Source of the DNA: Eggerthellales bacterium UBA948 | GTDB taxonomy: Bacteria > Actinomycetota > Coriobacteriia > Coriobacteriales > UBA8131 | Length of the DNA stretch: 5,755 bases | Reading direction: 5' to 3' | Assembly: GCA_002293265.1 (NCBI GenBank) | Contig: DBCW01000080.1 | Span: 16,027-21,781, forward strand | Shown here: one piece after another, positions 1 through 4,595 of the stretch | Numbering within the stretch: position 1 is the stretch's first letter | Layout: each line of letters opens with the position of its first letter | Made by a program: the position numbers and the translations under genes | Notes under the pieces: generated by a model | What the model saw: the letters and a program-made list of their open reading frames with translations, nothing else | Told to the model about the DNA's origin: nothing | Database searches by the model: none

Positions 1-761
1 TAATGCTTAACACTGTCATCGGCAAGTTTACGCGCGACAACACGTGAATAAAGCATCGGATGAGCCTCGGCCATATTTGCACCCCAAGTGACAAATACGT
101 CGGTCTCTTCGATGTCAGCATAACAACCGGCTGGCTCGTCTGTACCAAAAACATTCATGAAAGCAACAACGGCACTGGCCATGCAAAGACGCGCGTTGGG
201 ATCGATGTTGTTGGAAAGCAGACCGGCCTTCCAAAACTTCGCAAGCAGATATCCCTCAACGATCGGTTGCTGTCCTGAAGCCCAAAATGCGATAGCCTTT
301 TTATCGGCTTTCCACTGCTCTTTGAGCTTTGTAGCTACCAGATCGATAGCCTCATCCCAGGTTGCCTCTGTCAGACCACTTTCGGTACCTTTAGTGCTTT
401 TGTCTTTACGAATCAAAGGTGTTGTTAAACGATCTTCTCCGTACAACACCTTTGCCAAATAGTAGCCCTTAACGCAGTTAAGACCTTTATTTGACTCGTT
501 GTCAGGATCTCCTGTGACCGATACCAACTTGTTGTTGGCAACGTCCACCTCGCATAGTACGCCGCATCCGCATCCGCAGAAACGACATACTGCGGTAAAG
601 GTTTTGGTATCGACTGCTGTTTGTGAGCTGCCACCACTACCTCCACCTTGAGGGCTGGAACAACCTACAGCTGTTGCCAGAGTTCCGCCAGCTGCAGCAA
701 CTGCGAGCGTTACTGCTGTAGCTTTGACGAAATCCCTCCTACTTACATCCTTTTTTACCAT
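1..761 (-). CDS. napA: Periplasmic-type nitrate reductase catalytic subunit NapA, N-terminal part (3' end beyond window)
   Basis: This encodes the molybdenum bis-MGD nitrate reductase that reduces nitrate to nitrite outside the cytoplasmic membrane. The first 253 residues are visible of a family usually over 750. Residues 7-14 (SRRDFVKA) form a twin-arginine motif, followed by an Ala-rich hydrophobic stretch to about residue 33. Then come Cys34 in a lipobox-like context (AVGC) and a Gly/Ser linker (38-46), so the enzyme may be a Tat lipoprotein. The [4Fe-4S] ligands are Cys59, Cys62, Cys66 and Cys96 (CRFCGCGC, then LNCVKG). IDPNARLCMASAV places the Mo-ligand cysteine at Cys193, and FGTDEPAGCY and TWGANMAEAHP are NapA hallmarks. 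The start at 761 has an AGGAAGG ribosome site 7 nt upstream. It lies 66 bp downstream of the napG-like gene on the same strand. Oddities: Cys64 sits inside the cluster motif where family members usually have Thr, and Leu192 precedes the catalytic Cys where His is common. The family is near certain; lipidation is inferred. Confidence 0.95.
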   Translation of the reverse strand, partial: MVKKDVSRRDFVKATAVTLAVAAAGGTLATAVGCSSPQGGGSGGSSQTAVDTKTFTAVCRFCGCGCGVLCEVDVANNKLVSVTGDPDNESNKGLNCVKGYYLAKVLYGEDRLTTPLIRKDKSTKGTESGLTEATWDEAIDLVATKLKEQWKADKKAIAFWASGQQPIVEGYLLAKFWKAGLLSNNIDPNARLCMASAVVAFMNVFGTDEPAGCYADIEETDVFVTWGANMAEAHPMLYSRVVARKLADDSVKH

Positions 762-797
762 TCTTTGCCCTTCCTCATCGGTTTCCATTACTGTTGA

Positions 798-826
798 TAA
801 ACAGACTTCATATAAAGATCTGTTTA
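798..826 (-). other. Stem-loop between the napG-like gene and napA
   Basis: TAAACAGA (798-805) pairs perfectly with TCTGTTTA (819-826). The stem continues with CTT (806-808) and AAG (815-817) past one bulged A, leaving a 6-nt loop. It starts 2 nt after the napG-like stop codon and ends about 36 nt before the napA start. No T-tract follows on the minus strand, so it is more likely an mRNA-stability or processing hairpin that sets the NapG:NapA ratio than a terminator. This role is inferred. Confidence 0.5.
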
Positions 827-827
827 G

Positions 828-1505
828 TTATGGTCTTGGAGTTTTATTTCTTTCAATAGCCCTGATAGTTGTTTCAGCCTTAGCCTTTTCTCTGTCGCGA
901 ATGATCTTTACCGCACACTCAGTGTTTCCTTTGGAGTCTTCGGTCTCGCTGCCTCTAGGACCAATCGGGCAGCGTTCCACGCATAACCCGCAACCAACGC
1001 AGTCCTCTTCATGTATGATCGGTGCAAATATTGTGTGGATACTATCGCCTTCGCGAAGACGCGGGTCTAAGACAATCGCGGTTCCCTTAAGAGGACACAC
1101 GCTATAACAGACCTCACAGCGATCACCAAGCATCGCAAGACAAGTGTCTTCATCGACCACTGCTAATCCCATATCAACATCTTCACGTTTTATTATTCCT
1201 GACAATGCATCCGTTGGGCAAACATTAACGCAAGGAAAGTCCTCGCAAAGCTGACAGGCTTTTTCTCTCATATTAAGTATCGGGGTGCCAACTGCTGCAC
1301 CTTCAAGATCGTTTGCAGCAAATAAAGATACGTAAGGACAGGCCTCTATACATCGTCCGCATCTGATGCATTTAGACATAAATTCCTGTTCGCTTTTGGC
1401 TCCCGGAGGGCGCAATAATTGTTTGGTATCTTTTGTAGCATAGTAGACACCTTGTGCGAGCACGGCGCCTCCAGCAAGGATTGGTATCAATCCCCTTAGT
1501 CCCAT
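828..1505 (-). CDS. napG: NapG-like polyferredoxin with four [4Fe-4S] clusters
   Basis: The 225-residue iron-sulfur protein belongs to the MauM/NapG ferredoxin family and probably passes electrons from the quinol pool (normally with NapH) towards NapA. Sixteen cysteines form four clusters: C46/49/52/56 (CIRCGRCIEACP), C84/87/92/96 (CQLCEDFPCVNVCP), C122/130/133/137 (CLAMLGDRCEVCYSVCP) and C169/172/175/179 (CVGCGLCVERCP). The segment LLRPPGAKSEQEF before the first cluster is typical of NapG. The N-terminus (residues 3-22) is hydrophobic and could anchor or export the protein, but it lacks the twin-arginine motif normal for NapG. An in-frame TGA lies 6 nt upstream of the ATG, so no longer N-terminus is possible. 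Purine-rich ribosome-site sequence (AGAGG repeats) precedes the ATG. It is the first visible gene of the minus-strand operon and napA follows. A related four-cluster ferredoxin serving another molybdoenzyme is the alternative, but the adjacent napA favours NapG. Confidence 0.88.
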   Translation of the reverse strand: MGLRGLIPILAGGAVLAQGVYYATKDTKQLLRPPGAKSEQEFMSKCIRCGRCIEACPYVSLFAANDLEGAAVGTPILNMREKACQLCEDFPCVNVCPTDALSGIIKREDVDMGLAVVDEDTCLAMLGDRCEVCYSVCPLKGTAIVLDPRLREGDSIHTIFAPIIHEEDCVGCGLCVERCPIGPRGSETEDSKGNTECAVKIIRDREKAKAETTIRAIERNKTPRP

Positions 1506-1784
1506 TACCTCTCACTTTCCTCTTACAAGCACAGACGTCGGGCAGGTTAAAAAACCTTTGATACGCAAAAACTGCAATCCACCCTTACCAAACCAACATT
1601 AACCCCTGAGGTTTAGGATTTTCTTTATTGCTTTGATTTATTCTGTCCTCTCAATGCCTAAAAAGGCTATTCGTTGAAGTCTACCACAAATAAAAGATTT
1701 TGTTTTGTAACAAACTTCTTTACCCAAGTTATGTAGTATAGAATTTTATGTAACGTGTTTATGGGACTGATGAAAGGAGCGTTG
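1506..1784. promoter_or_regulatory. Divergent intergenic region between napG-like gene and moaE-like gene
   Basis: Promoters for both the nap operon (leftward) and the moaE-like gene (rightward) must lie here. The best rightward -10 is TAGAAT at 1739-1744, without a convincing -35. I found no convincing leftward -35/-10 pair. Short inverted repeats are present: AGGTT-AAAA-AACCT (1544-1557), GCCT-AAAA-AGGC (1656-1667) and TTTGT-A-ACAAA (1704-1714). The last lies just upstream of the rightward -10 and is a possible operator. No open reading frame or known riboswitch was recognised. Confidence 0.4.
1773..1779 (+). promoter_or_regulatory. Ribosome binding site deciding the moaE-like start
   Basis: AAAGGAG ends 5 nt before the ATG at 1785. 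An in-frame GTG at 1755 gives a longer reading frame, but the ribosome site would then lie inside the coding region and the added residues (VFMGLMKGAL) do not look like the family start. The ATG at 1785 is therefore preferred. Confidence 0.75.
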
Positions 1785-2183
1785 ATGGCTAAGATTGAAC
1801 CGTCTATCGACAAATGGCTGCAAGAGGCTAAGGCTGATCCGAAGGCAGAGCAATGTGGAATGTTTCTGACGCACAACGGTGTGGTCAGAATTACTCCCAA
1901 GCAATTTGTCAGAGAAGGTATTGAGGGTTTAGGAGAGGTATCGGCTGTTGAGTTTTCTTACGATAGCGAAGGTGTAGAAGCTGCTATCGCTGAAGCACAT
2001 ACGTGGCCGGGTGTTTATTATGTCAGGGTCTGGCTAAACGAAGGAGTGCTTAAGGTGGGTGATTCTATCATGTATGTGTTGATAGGAGCAGACATCAGAC
2101 CAAACTGCATTGATGCCTTACAAAAACTGGTCGGCAAGATAAAAAATGATCTGGTGGTAGAAAAAGAAATCTACGCGTCGTAA
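1785..2183 (+). CDS. moaE: MoaE-like protein (molybdopterin synthase catalytic-subunit family)
   Basis: A 132-residue protein resembling MoaE, which with MoaD inserts the dithiolene sulfurs into precursor Z (cPMP) to make molybdopterin in the cytoplasm. The MoaE pattern is visible throughout. HNGVVR (30-35) matches the F-x-G-x-VR element. VEFSYDSEGVEAAIAEA (55-71) matches the L-x-Y-E-A-Y helix region. YVRVWLNEGVLKVGDSI (79-95) matches the strand ending in HR-x-G-x-L-x-VGE, with LNEG in place of HR-x-G. IRPNCIDALQKLVGKIK (104-120) matches the HR-x-x-AF-x-A helix. Lys120 and Lys127 lie seven residues apart, like the two essential lysines of E. coli MoaE, but the usual PIWKKE ending is VVEKE. 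The protein is therefore a divergent branch, shorter than typical MoaE. It is divergent from the nap operon, whose NapA needs molybdopterin guanine dinucleotide. No moaD is in the window. Family membership is likely; retained catalysis is inferred. Confidence 0.75.
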   Translation: MAKIEPSIDKWLQEAKADPKAEQCGMFLTHNGVVRITPKQFVREGIEGLGEVSAVEFSYDSEGVEAAIAEAHTWPGVYYVRVWLNEGVLKVGDSIMYVLIGADIRPNCIDALQKLVGKIKNDLVVEKEIYAS

Positions 2184-2207
2184 GTAAATATGTGGGGATA
2201 TATCAAA

Positions 2208-2251
2208 AGTGCTATGGCGAAAAGGTTCCTTTAACTCTTCGCCATAGCACT
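2208..2251. terminator. Perfect 14-bp hairpin, likely bidirectional terminator between convergent genes
   Basis: AGTGCTATGGCGAA (2208-2221) pairs perfectly with TTCGCCATAGCACT (2238-2251). The 16-nt loop itself contains AAGG-TT-CCTT. It begins 24 nt after the moaE-like stop. On the minus strand the stem is followed by TTTTGATATAT, a fair T-tract. On the plus strand only TAGTCGTTTATT follows. It can serve as terminator for moaE and as a backstop for the DUF3048 gene. Confidence 0.6.
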
Positions 2252-2280
2252 AGTCGTTTATTATGGATTCCCGCCTTCTC

Positions 2281-2318
2281 GAAAATGACAGTCTGGGCTG
2301 TATCCGTACTTTTGATAC
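2281..2318 (+). repeat. Direct repeat copy 1 (38 bp)
   Basis: This copy matches 2349-2386 at 32 of 38 positions, with a period of 68 bp; the shared core is AATGACAGTCTGG followed by CTGTATCC. Immediately upstream, GGATTCCC (2265-2272) plus GAAAAT (2281-2286) recalls the ATTCCC-N8-GGGAAT type of intergenic repeat known from Neisseria (dRS3) and similar sequences elsewhere. GTATC (2300-2304) and GATAC (2314-2318) can form a small hairpin. Confidence 0.65.
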
Positions 2319-2348
2319 CTCCGTCATTTGGTTTACCATCATTGCCCG

Positions 2349-2386
2349 GAGAATGACAGTCTGGACTGTATCCACACTTTCAATAC
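2349..2386 (+). repeat. Direct repeat copy 2 (38 bp)
   Basis: This is the second copy of the repeat at 2281-2318, with six mismatches, five of them transitions. CTGTAT (2366-2371) and ATACAG (2383-2388) can form a stem-loop just beyond the DUF3048 stop codon, and could help end that transcript. The right end continues into the terminal inverted repeat of the composite element. Confidence 0.65.
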
Positions 2387-2401
2387 AGCCCCACACCCTG
2401 T

Positions 2402-3472
2402 TTATGAGAATGTTACCGGTATTGAAGGATCGATGACTTCAATCCAAGTTTTTCCGGCGGTGAGCAGTATTTGATTGCCACTAGTATCTTTGAAGCGCGG
2501 AGGAGTTTCAGCAGTTGCTTCCCAGGTTCCGTCAATACATTTGCCGTTCATAAAGATCGAAGCGTTACCGTTGGTCGTAAGGTCTACATTGTACGTTTGA
2601 GAGCCGTTAGCAATAACTCCTGCTACGTATGGAGCCCACATTATAACAACATTATTTGCAACTATAGGTTGATCTGCTTCGGCATCTAGCGATGCGCCAT
2701 CCATCGAGCGTGCATATGTTTTTGCAGCCTCATCATATGTCCAATCAGCTACATAATAATCGGACAGGGGCACCTTTACATTTGTGGCTGCAGCAGCTGA
2801 ACTGGTATCGGTATTACCAAATTCCAAAGTTGGTGGAATATCCAGGTTTGTTTTTAGCTCGCGTCCTGCTGCCACACCATAGACATTTTCGGTCTTGATG
2901 TACAAGTTGTGTGGTGCATAGCGATAATCAACACGATAGTACAATTCTTGAGCAGGTGTGTGACTCATGTTTGCGATTTTTGCATCCTTGAGTTGTTGGA
3001 ACACTGTAGAATTTGCTCCGCTATAAAAAAACAATGCTTTATACTGGGGCACGATCGAAACATCTGAGTTTCTTGCAGAGCGAACCGGACCAAGTTCGGC
3101 CGGGATATCGCTATGAAATATGGCATTGAAACGAGTAATGCCTCCCTCAGTTACACTCTCATACACAACGTCGGCGTGCGATAGACCGGTCTGCGGACGA
3201 GCATCCGGTGAGTTCTCAATCTTTACTGACAATGGACGACGCGATGGATCGTCATTATCTCCCAGCGGCAAACCTGTTAATGGCCAAGTTTTTTTCTCTT
3301 CTACTTCAGGAGCAGGAGAATCATTTACTGTGAGCGTGGACTCTTCTGCTACAGCCTCTTCTTGTTTGCTGCAACTACAGGATGCCAGACTGATTGCCAA
3401 GCAGCTGACCAAAATACAAACAAACACTTGAGATAAATACGCACGCAGAGATTTTCTAGAAAACGCCTTCAT
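2402..3472 (-). CDS. DUF3048 domain-containing (YerB-like) lipoprotein
   Basis: A 356-residue predicted surface lipoprotein. A basic N-terminus (MKAFSRKSLR) and a hydrophobic stretch (about 16-30) lead to the lipobox LASC, giving lipidated Cys32. An acidic, low-complexity linker follows to about residue 61. The N-terminal DUF3048 domain starts near residue 63 (WPLTGLP) and contains the family signatures RPLSVKIENSPDARPQTGLS, ADVVYESVTEGGITRF and LGPVRSARNSD. The C-terminal DUF3048 domain includes DYYVADWTYDEAAKTYAR, then GKCIDGTWEA, and ends in LTAGKTWIEVIDPSIPV. Family members such as B. subtilis YerB are envelope lipoproteins of unknown function. The ATG at 3472 has an AAGGGAAG ribosome site about 6 nt upstream and a promoter at 3539-3568. 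It is monocistronic in this window, tail-to-tail with the moaE-like gene across a repeat element and head-to-head with the two-component genes. Nothing suggests truncation. Confidence 0.92.
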   Translation of the reverse strand: MKAFSRKSLRAYLSQVFVCILVSCLAISLASCSCSKQEEAVAEESTLTVNDSPAPEVEEKKTWPLTGLPLGDNDDPSRRPLSVKIENSPDARPQTGLSHADVVYESVTEGGITRFNAIFHSDIPAELGPVRSARNSDVSIVPQYKALFFYSGANSTVFQQLKDAKIANMSHTPAQELYYRVDYRYAPHNLYIKTENVYGVAAGRELKTNLDIPPTLEFGNTDTSSAAAATNVKVPLSDYYVADWTYDEAAKTYARSMDGASLDAEADQPIVANNVVIMWAPYVAGVIANGSQTYNVDLTTNGNASIFMNGKCIDGTWEATAETPPRFKDTSGNQILLTAGKTWIEVIDPSIPVTFS

Positions 3473-3490
3473 CTATTTCTTCCCTTCAGG

Positions 3491-3525
3491 TGTGCCACGT
3501 ATTCTTCGCGGCACATTTTCTATTT
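3491..3525 (+). terminator. Hairpin with T-rich tail reading rightward; 5' leader hairpin of the DUF3048 mRNA
   Basis: TGTGCC (3491-3496) pairs with GGCACA (3510-3515), with a further CG/CG pair inside after one mismatch. TTTTCTATTT follows on the plus strand, giving an intrinsic-terminator shape. Nothing on the plus strand obviously needs it, except antisense transcription coming from inside the DUF3048 gene. On the minus strand the same structure lies in the leader between the promoter (3539-3568) and the ribosome site, where it could affect mRNA stability or translation. Confidence 0.4.
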
Positions 3526-3538
3526 AGCCTTATCAGTT

Positions 3539-3568
3539 ATTATACTTCGATATGCAAAAAACAAGCAA
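3539..3568 (-). promoter_or_regulatory. Sigma-70-type promoter for the DUF3048 lipoprotein gene
   Basis: On the minus strand, a perfect TATAAT (3544 to 3539) is preceded by TTGCTT (3568 to 3563) with an 18-nt spacer. Transcription would start near 3532, leaving a leader of about 60 nt that contains the hairpin at 3491-3515 and the ribosome site. Confidence 0.6.
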
Positions 3569-3637
3569 AGAAGATTTTTATTCTGCAATTACCGGCTCAT
3601 ATATCATTAAATATGTGTATTTGAATTGCTTGGAGCT

Positions 3638-3670
3638 GGAAAAGAGACGAGTAAAACCCGTCTCTTTTCC
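3638..3670. terminator. Symmetric A-stem-T terminator hairpin inside a divergent intergenic region
   Basis: GGAAAAGAGACG (3638-3649) pairs perfectly with CGTCTCTTTTCC (3659-3670) around a 9-nt loop. The A-tract and T-tract are part of the stem, so it could end transcription from either side. It lies between the leftward promoter at 3539-3568 and the rightward -10 at 3868, so neither flanking gene needs it from those start sites. It may end a short unannotated transcript, insulate the two units, or attenuate a transcript starting further upstream of the response regulator. Confidence 0.55.
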
Positions 3671-3867
3671 CTAAGCCCAAAGCCCCTTCGAATAAGTCTT
3701 ATTAATGATCTTTTTGTACGATCTTGTTATGTTTATTAAACTTATTGTTACCAGTTAGTTATGACAATTTATTTTTACATTAACATGATTATAATCAACA
3801 ATACTTTTAAATTTAAGCTTGAAATTTTCTTTTTGCCCGGATAAAAGGTTAGAGTAGTTTAAGGTTT
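3671..3867. promoter_or_regulatory. AT-rich region with several short palindromes upstream of the two-component operon
   Basis: No credible gene was seen here. The perfect short palindromes are AATAAG-T-CTTATT (3691-3703), GTTTA-T-TAAAC (3731-3741) and TGATTATAATCA (3786-3797). A direct repeat AAGGTT occurs at 3845-3850 and again at 3861-3866, beside the -10 box. These could be regulator sites, but AT-rich sequence produces such palindromes by chance fairly often. Confidence 0.3.
3785..3798. promoter_or_regulatory. Possible FNR/CRP-family binding box
   Basis: ATGAT-TATA-ATCAA matches the FNR consensus TTGAT-N4-ATCAA at 9 of 10 defined positions. Its centre is roughly 88 bp upstream of the start site predicted from the -10 at 3868. 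The sequence also contains TATAAT on both strands, so it could instead be a promoter element or chance. Confidence 0.3.
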
Positions 3868-3873
3868 TATAAT
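3868..3873 (+). promoter_or_regulatory. -10 box of the response regulator operon
   Basis: A perfect TATAAT lies 44 nt before the response-regulator ATG. There is no recognisable -35 at 16-18 nt upstream, where AAGGTT is found instead, repeated at 3861-3866. A good -10 without a -35 suits an activator-dependent promoter, possibly autoregulated by the PhoB-type regulator it drives; this is inferred. Confidence 0.5.
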
Positions 3874-3907
3874 ATGCTAAAAGAATTTTGTTTTGCGGAA
3901 ACACCAT

Positions 3908-3912
3908 AAGGA
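3908..3912 (+). promoter_or_regulatory. Ribosome binding site deciding the response regulator start
   Basis: AAGGA ends 5 nt before the ATG at 3918. A longer in-frame reading from 3888 (TTG) would add ten residues before the conserved MIDVLVVED start, so 3918 is preferred. Confidence 0.75.
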
Positions 3913-3917
3913 TAATT

Positions 3918-4595
3918 ATGATAGATGTTTTGGTAGTTGAAGATAATAAAGAAATTGCCAAGCTTTTACACGACTTTATCTGCAAAGACGGCTATTCCTG
4001 TGAAATTGTCACAAGTGGTGAAGATGCACTTGGATATGCAAATAGCAGCAAAATAGGCATAGTTTTACTTGACATTATGCTTCCGGGAATTGACGGTTTT
4101 GCTGTATGTGATGCCATCCATAAGCAGCAGAACACACCAATAATCGTACTTTCAGCTCGCACAGAAAAAGACGATAAAATATCTGCCTTGAAGCTTGGGG
4201 CAGATGACTATATAGAAAAGCCTTATGATATTGACCTACTTTTAGCAAAGATCGAGGCATTGTATCGAAGAACCCATGAGGACGAAGAGTCTGTTTATGC
4301 ATTTGGCTCTCTTGAAATCAACACATCAAAACGTCAGGTTTTAAAAAACGGTCTTAACGTTGCACTTACCGCTAAGGAATATGATCTTTTACTGATAATG
4401 GCAAAGAACTGCAATAAAATTCTTCGCAAAGAGTACTTGTTTAATTCTGTTTGGGGAAGCGACAGTTTCAGTGAGCCATCAACGCTTACCGTACACATAA
4501 AATGGCTACGAGAAAAGATTGAAGACGATCCAAAAAACCCACAACTTATTACTACGATCTGGGGAGTTGGCTATCGTTTTGGGATGGACTCATGA
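3918..4595 (+). CDS. OmpR/PhoB-family two-component response regulator
   Basis: A 225-residue cytoplasmic transcription factor. The N-terminal receiver domain (about 1-115) has the acidic pair Glu8/Asp9, the phospho-acceptor Asp52 (VLLDIMLPGIDGF), Ser79 in IIVLSAR, Tyr98 and the invariant Lys101 (DDYIEKPYD). The C-terminal winged-helix DNA-binding domain (about 125-223) includes LTAKEYDLLLIMAKN, the recognition-helix region STLTVHIKWLREKIEDDP and the closing hairpin TTIWGVGYRF. Length and order are normal for the family. The stop codon overlaps the start of the downstream histidine kinase (ATGA at 4592-4595), which implies translational coupling and a cognate pair. Putative promoter: -10 at 3868. 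The regulon cannot be told from the window; systems of this shape in Gram-positive bacteria often control an adjacent transporter or envelope-stress genes, which may lie beyond the right edge. Confidence 0.95.
   Translation: MIDVLVVEDNKEIAKLLHDFICKDGYSCEIVTSGEDALGYANSSKIGIVLLDIMLPGIDGFAVCDAIHKQQNTPIIVLSARTEKDDKISALKLGADDYIEKPYDIDLLLAKIEALYRRTHEDEESVYAFGSLEINTSKRQVLKNGLNVALTAKEYDLLLIMAKNCNKILRKEYLFNSVWGSDSFSEPSTLTVHIKWLREKIEDDPKNPQLITTIWGVGYRFGMDS

Larger units (their letters stand above)
2191..2395. repeat. Composite repeat element with imperfect terminal inverted repeats (MITE-like)
   Basis: The left end TGTGGGGATATATCAAAAGT (2191-2210) matches the reverse complement of the right end (2376-2395) at 16 of 20 positions, including the outermost seven (TGTGGGG / CCCCACA). 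Inside are a 14-bp hairpin and two copies of a 38-bp direct repeat. The element fills nearly all of the space between two tail-to-tail genes and encodes nothing. No target-site duplication is visible (flanks TA and CC). It may be a non-autonomous mobile element or an extragenic repeat family; the copy number in the genome cannot be judged from this window. Confidence 0.45.

Noticed and set aside
425..646. Minus-strand open frame of 73 codons, in a different frame from napA
   Set aside because: It is a shadow of napA on the same strand; the real frame carries the full set of NapA motifs.
724..1107. Plus-strand open frame of 127 codons across the napG/napA junction
   Set aside because: It is antisense to well-supported iron-sulfur coding sequence and the intergenic hairpin, with no recognisable domain.
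1558..1571. Possible FNR half-site TTGAT-ACGC-AAAAA upstream of the napG-like gene
   Set aside because: Only the left half matches well; the right half matches 3 of 5, which is expected by chance in A-rich sequence.
1656..1667. Small inverted repeat GCCT-AAAA-AGGC as a terminator
   Set aside because: The 4-bp stem is too short and lies between divergent genes with no transcript to end.
1755..1784. Upstream GTG start adding ten residues to the moaE-like gene
   Set aside because: The ribosome site AAAGGAG lies inside this stretch and is correctly spaced for the ATG at 1785.
1506..1784. Molybdenum-cofactor riboswitch in the divergent region
   Set aside because: Such elements often precede molybdopterin genes, but no long paired leader structure was seen and the inferred moaE leader is only about 35 nt.
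2191..2395. CRISPR array
   Set aside because: There are only two direct copies, imperfect, with a 68-bp period and no set of similar-length spacers; no cas gene is present.
3120..3431. Plus-strand open frame of 103 codons
   Set aside because: It is antisense to the conserved N-terminal DUF3048 motifs and lipoprotein signal; a shadow.
3755..3985. Minus-strand open frame of 76 codons
   Set aside because: It overlaps the response regulator start, its composition reflects AT-rich sequence, it has no family resemblance, and it lies across the promoter region.
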